From the NCBI GenBank assembly GCA_013696065.1, contig JACCZJ010000258.1, positions 1 to 6,233 on the forward strand: a DNA stretch of 6,233 bases. Direction: 5' to 3'. Numbering within the stretch: the first letter of the stretch is position 1; every line of letters begins with the position of its first letter. The translations under genes were made by a program, and so were the position numbers. This document shows positions 5,286 through 6,233 of this stretch, piece by piece. This stretch comes from Nocardioidaceae bacterium. GTDB lineage: Bacteria > Actinomycetota > Actinomycetes > Propionibacteriales > Nocardioidaceae. The notes under the pieces were generated by a model, which saw only the letters and a program-made list of their open reading frames with translations, was not told the origin of the DNA and made no database searches.

Positions 5286-6233
5286 ATGAACTTCGTCTTG
5301 TCCCCTGAGCACGAAGCGTTTCGCGCAAGCGTGCGGGAATTCGCTCAAGCCGAGATCGCTCCGCACGCGGCCGAGTGGGACCGCAAGCACCACTTCCCGG
5401 CAGACGTCGTGCACAAGATGGGGGCCATGGGGCTGTTAGGTCTCACCGCCCCCGAGGAGCTGGGTGGGGCGGGTGAAGACGGTGACTTCACCAGCCTGTG
5501 CGTGGCTATCGAGGAGATCGGCCGCGTCGACCAGTCCATGGGCATCACCTTGGAGGCTGCCGTTGGCCTGGGGATAAACCCGATCTTGACCTTCGGTACC
5601 GACGAGCAAAAGCAGACATGGCTCCCTGACTTGGTGGCGGGTAACACGATCGCCGGCTTTGGCCTCACGGAGCCAGGCGCGGGCTCCGACGCGGGGGCGA
5701 CAGCCACCAAGGCGGAGCTGATCGATGGCCAGTGGCGCATCAACGGGGCGAAGCAGTTCATCACCAACTCTGGCTCCGACATCACGTCTCTCGTGACGGT
5801 CACCGCTCGCACAGGTCAGCGAGACGACGGTCGCGCGGAGGTCTCGGCCATCGTCGTCGAGTCGGGAACGGCAGGCTTTGGAGTCGAACCGGCATACGAC
5901 AAACTCGGCTGGCACGCCAGCGACACGCACCCTCTGACCTTCAGCGACGTGCACGTTCCGGAGAGCAACCTGCTGGGCGAGCGGGGGCGTGGCTTCGCCC
6001 AGTTCCTCGCCATCCTTGACGACGGTCGGGTGGCCATCGCTGCCCTCGCCGTCGGCTGCATTCAGGCGTGCCTCGACCTTTCGGTGCAGTATGCCGGCGA
6101 GCGCACCACCTTCGGGGTCCCCATCGGGGCGAAGCAGGGGGTTGCCTTCCAGATCGCCGACCTACAGGTGATGGCCGAGGCTGCCCGCGTGCTCACCTAC
6201 AAGGCGGCGGCGCTGAAGGACGCCGGGCGGCCG
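5286..6233 (+). CDS. acyl-CoA dehydrogenase, AcdH-like, N-terminal 316 codons (3' end outside window)
   Basis: An FAD enzyme that introduces the alpha-beta double bond into acyl-CoA and passes electrons to electron-transfer flavoprotein, in fatty-acid or branched-chain amino-acid breakdown. Visible domains are the N-terminal helical domain at about 3-120, the beta domain at about 121-232 with the flavin signature LTEPGAGSDAG (127-137) and KQFITNSG (156-163), and the start of the C-terminal helical domain from about 235 with ILDDGR (243-248) and YAGERTTFG. From memory the whole run resembles Streptomyces AcdH, implicated in valine/isoleucine/short-chain acyl-CoA oxidation. At the place where isovaleryl-CoA dehydrogenases carry their catalytic Glu, this protein has G247. 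The base is therefore expected on the later EGT-type loop, in the roughly 70 residues lost past the edge. ATG 5286 is fixed by GAGAGG five bases upstream and an in-frame TGA at 5274-5276. It is divergent from the MerR gene and probably controlled by it. Confidence 0.95.
   Translation, partial: MNFVLSPEHEAFRASVREFAQAEIAPHAAEWDRKHHFPADVVHKMGAMGLLGLTAPEELGGAGEDGDFTSLCVAIEEIGRVDQSMGITLEAAVGLGINPILTFGTDEQKQTWLPDLVAGNTIAGFGLTEPGAGSDAGATATKAELIDGQWRINGAKQFITNSGSDITSLVTVTARTGQRDDGRAEVSAIVVESGTAGFGVEPAYDKLGWHASDTHPLTFSDVHVPESNLLGERGRGFAQFLAILDDGRVAIAALAVGCIQACLDLSVQYAGERTTFGVPIGAKQGVAFQIADLQVMAEAARVLTYKAAALKDAGRP

Noticed and set aside
5436..5954. Minus-strand open frames of 172 and 155 residues
   Set aside because: Antisense shadows of the acyl-CoA dehydrogenase.
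5286..6233. Naming the dehydrogenase isovaleryl-CoA dehydrogenase (liuA) on the basis of its LiuR-like neighbour
   Set aside because: The isovaleryl-type catalytic Glu position is Gly247, and the sequence resembles AcdH instead.

Overview
The window reads as chromosomal DNA from a high-GC Gram-positive bacterium (Actinomycetota). The support is the strong G/C bias at third codon positions, the GTG start of one gene, and proteins that match from memory the actinobacterial forms of pyruvate carboxylase, AccA3-type acyl-CoA carboxylase alpha subunit and AcdH-type acyl-CoA dehydrogenase. Genus cannot be fixed from the sequence. There are no tRNA or rRNA genes, CRISPR arrays, transposases or phage genes.

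Layout from left to right: (1) 1-2292, minus strand, the first 764 codons of pyruvate carboxylase (pyc), cut by the left edge inside the carboxyltransferase domain. (2) 2367-4127, minus strand, a complete 586-residue biotin carboxylase/biotin carrier fusion, AccA3-like, starting at GTG. It lies 74 bp upstream of pyc in the same direction. (3) 4128-4306, a divergent control region with a candidate -10 box for each side and, between them, an imperfect 10-bp inverted repeat overlapping a 17-bp direct repeat. (4) 4307-4603, plus strand, a small, very acidic, cysteine-free protein made largely of four degenerate repeats of about 16 residues; I do not recognise it. (5) 4604-4676, a short convergent gap with a GC hairpin and a GGCTGA hexamer array that runs into the next gene's 3' end. 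(6) 4677-5105, minus strand, a MerR-family regulator resembling LiuR. (7) 5106-5285, a second divergent control region with a perfect 20-bp palindrome close to the regulator and a separate 9-bp inverted repeat close to the next gene. (8) 5286-6233, plus strand, the first 316 codons of an acyl-CoA dehydrogenase, cut by the right edge.

Taken together the genes concern acyl-CoA and anaplerotic metabolism. The dehydrogenase would oxidise short or branched acyl-CoAs, the AccA3-like subunit would supply carboxybiotin for acetyl-/propionyl-CoA carboxylation, and pyruvate carboxylase would replenish oxaloacetate. The LiuR-like regulator with its adjacent palindrome probably controls itself and the dehydrogenase. 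I see no wholly new multi-gene system. The least explained items are the acidic repeat protein and the non-coding dyads in the two divergent promoter regions.
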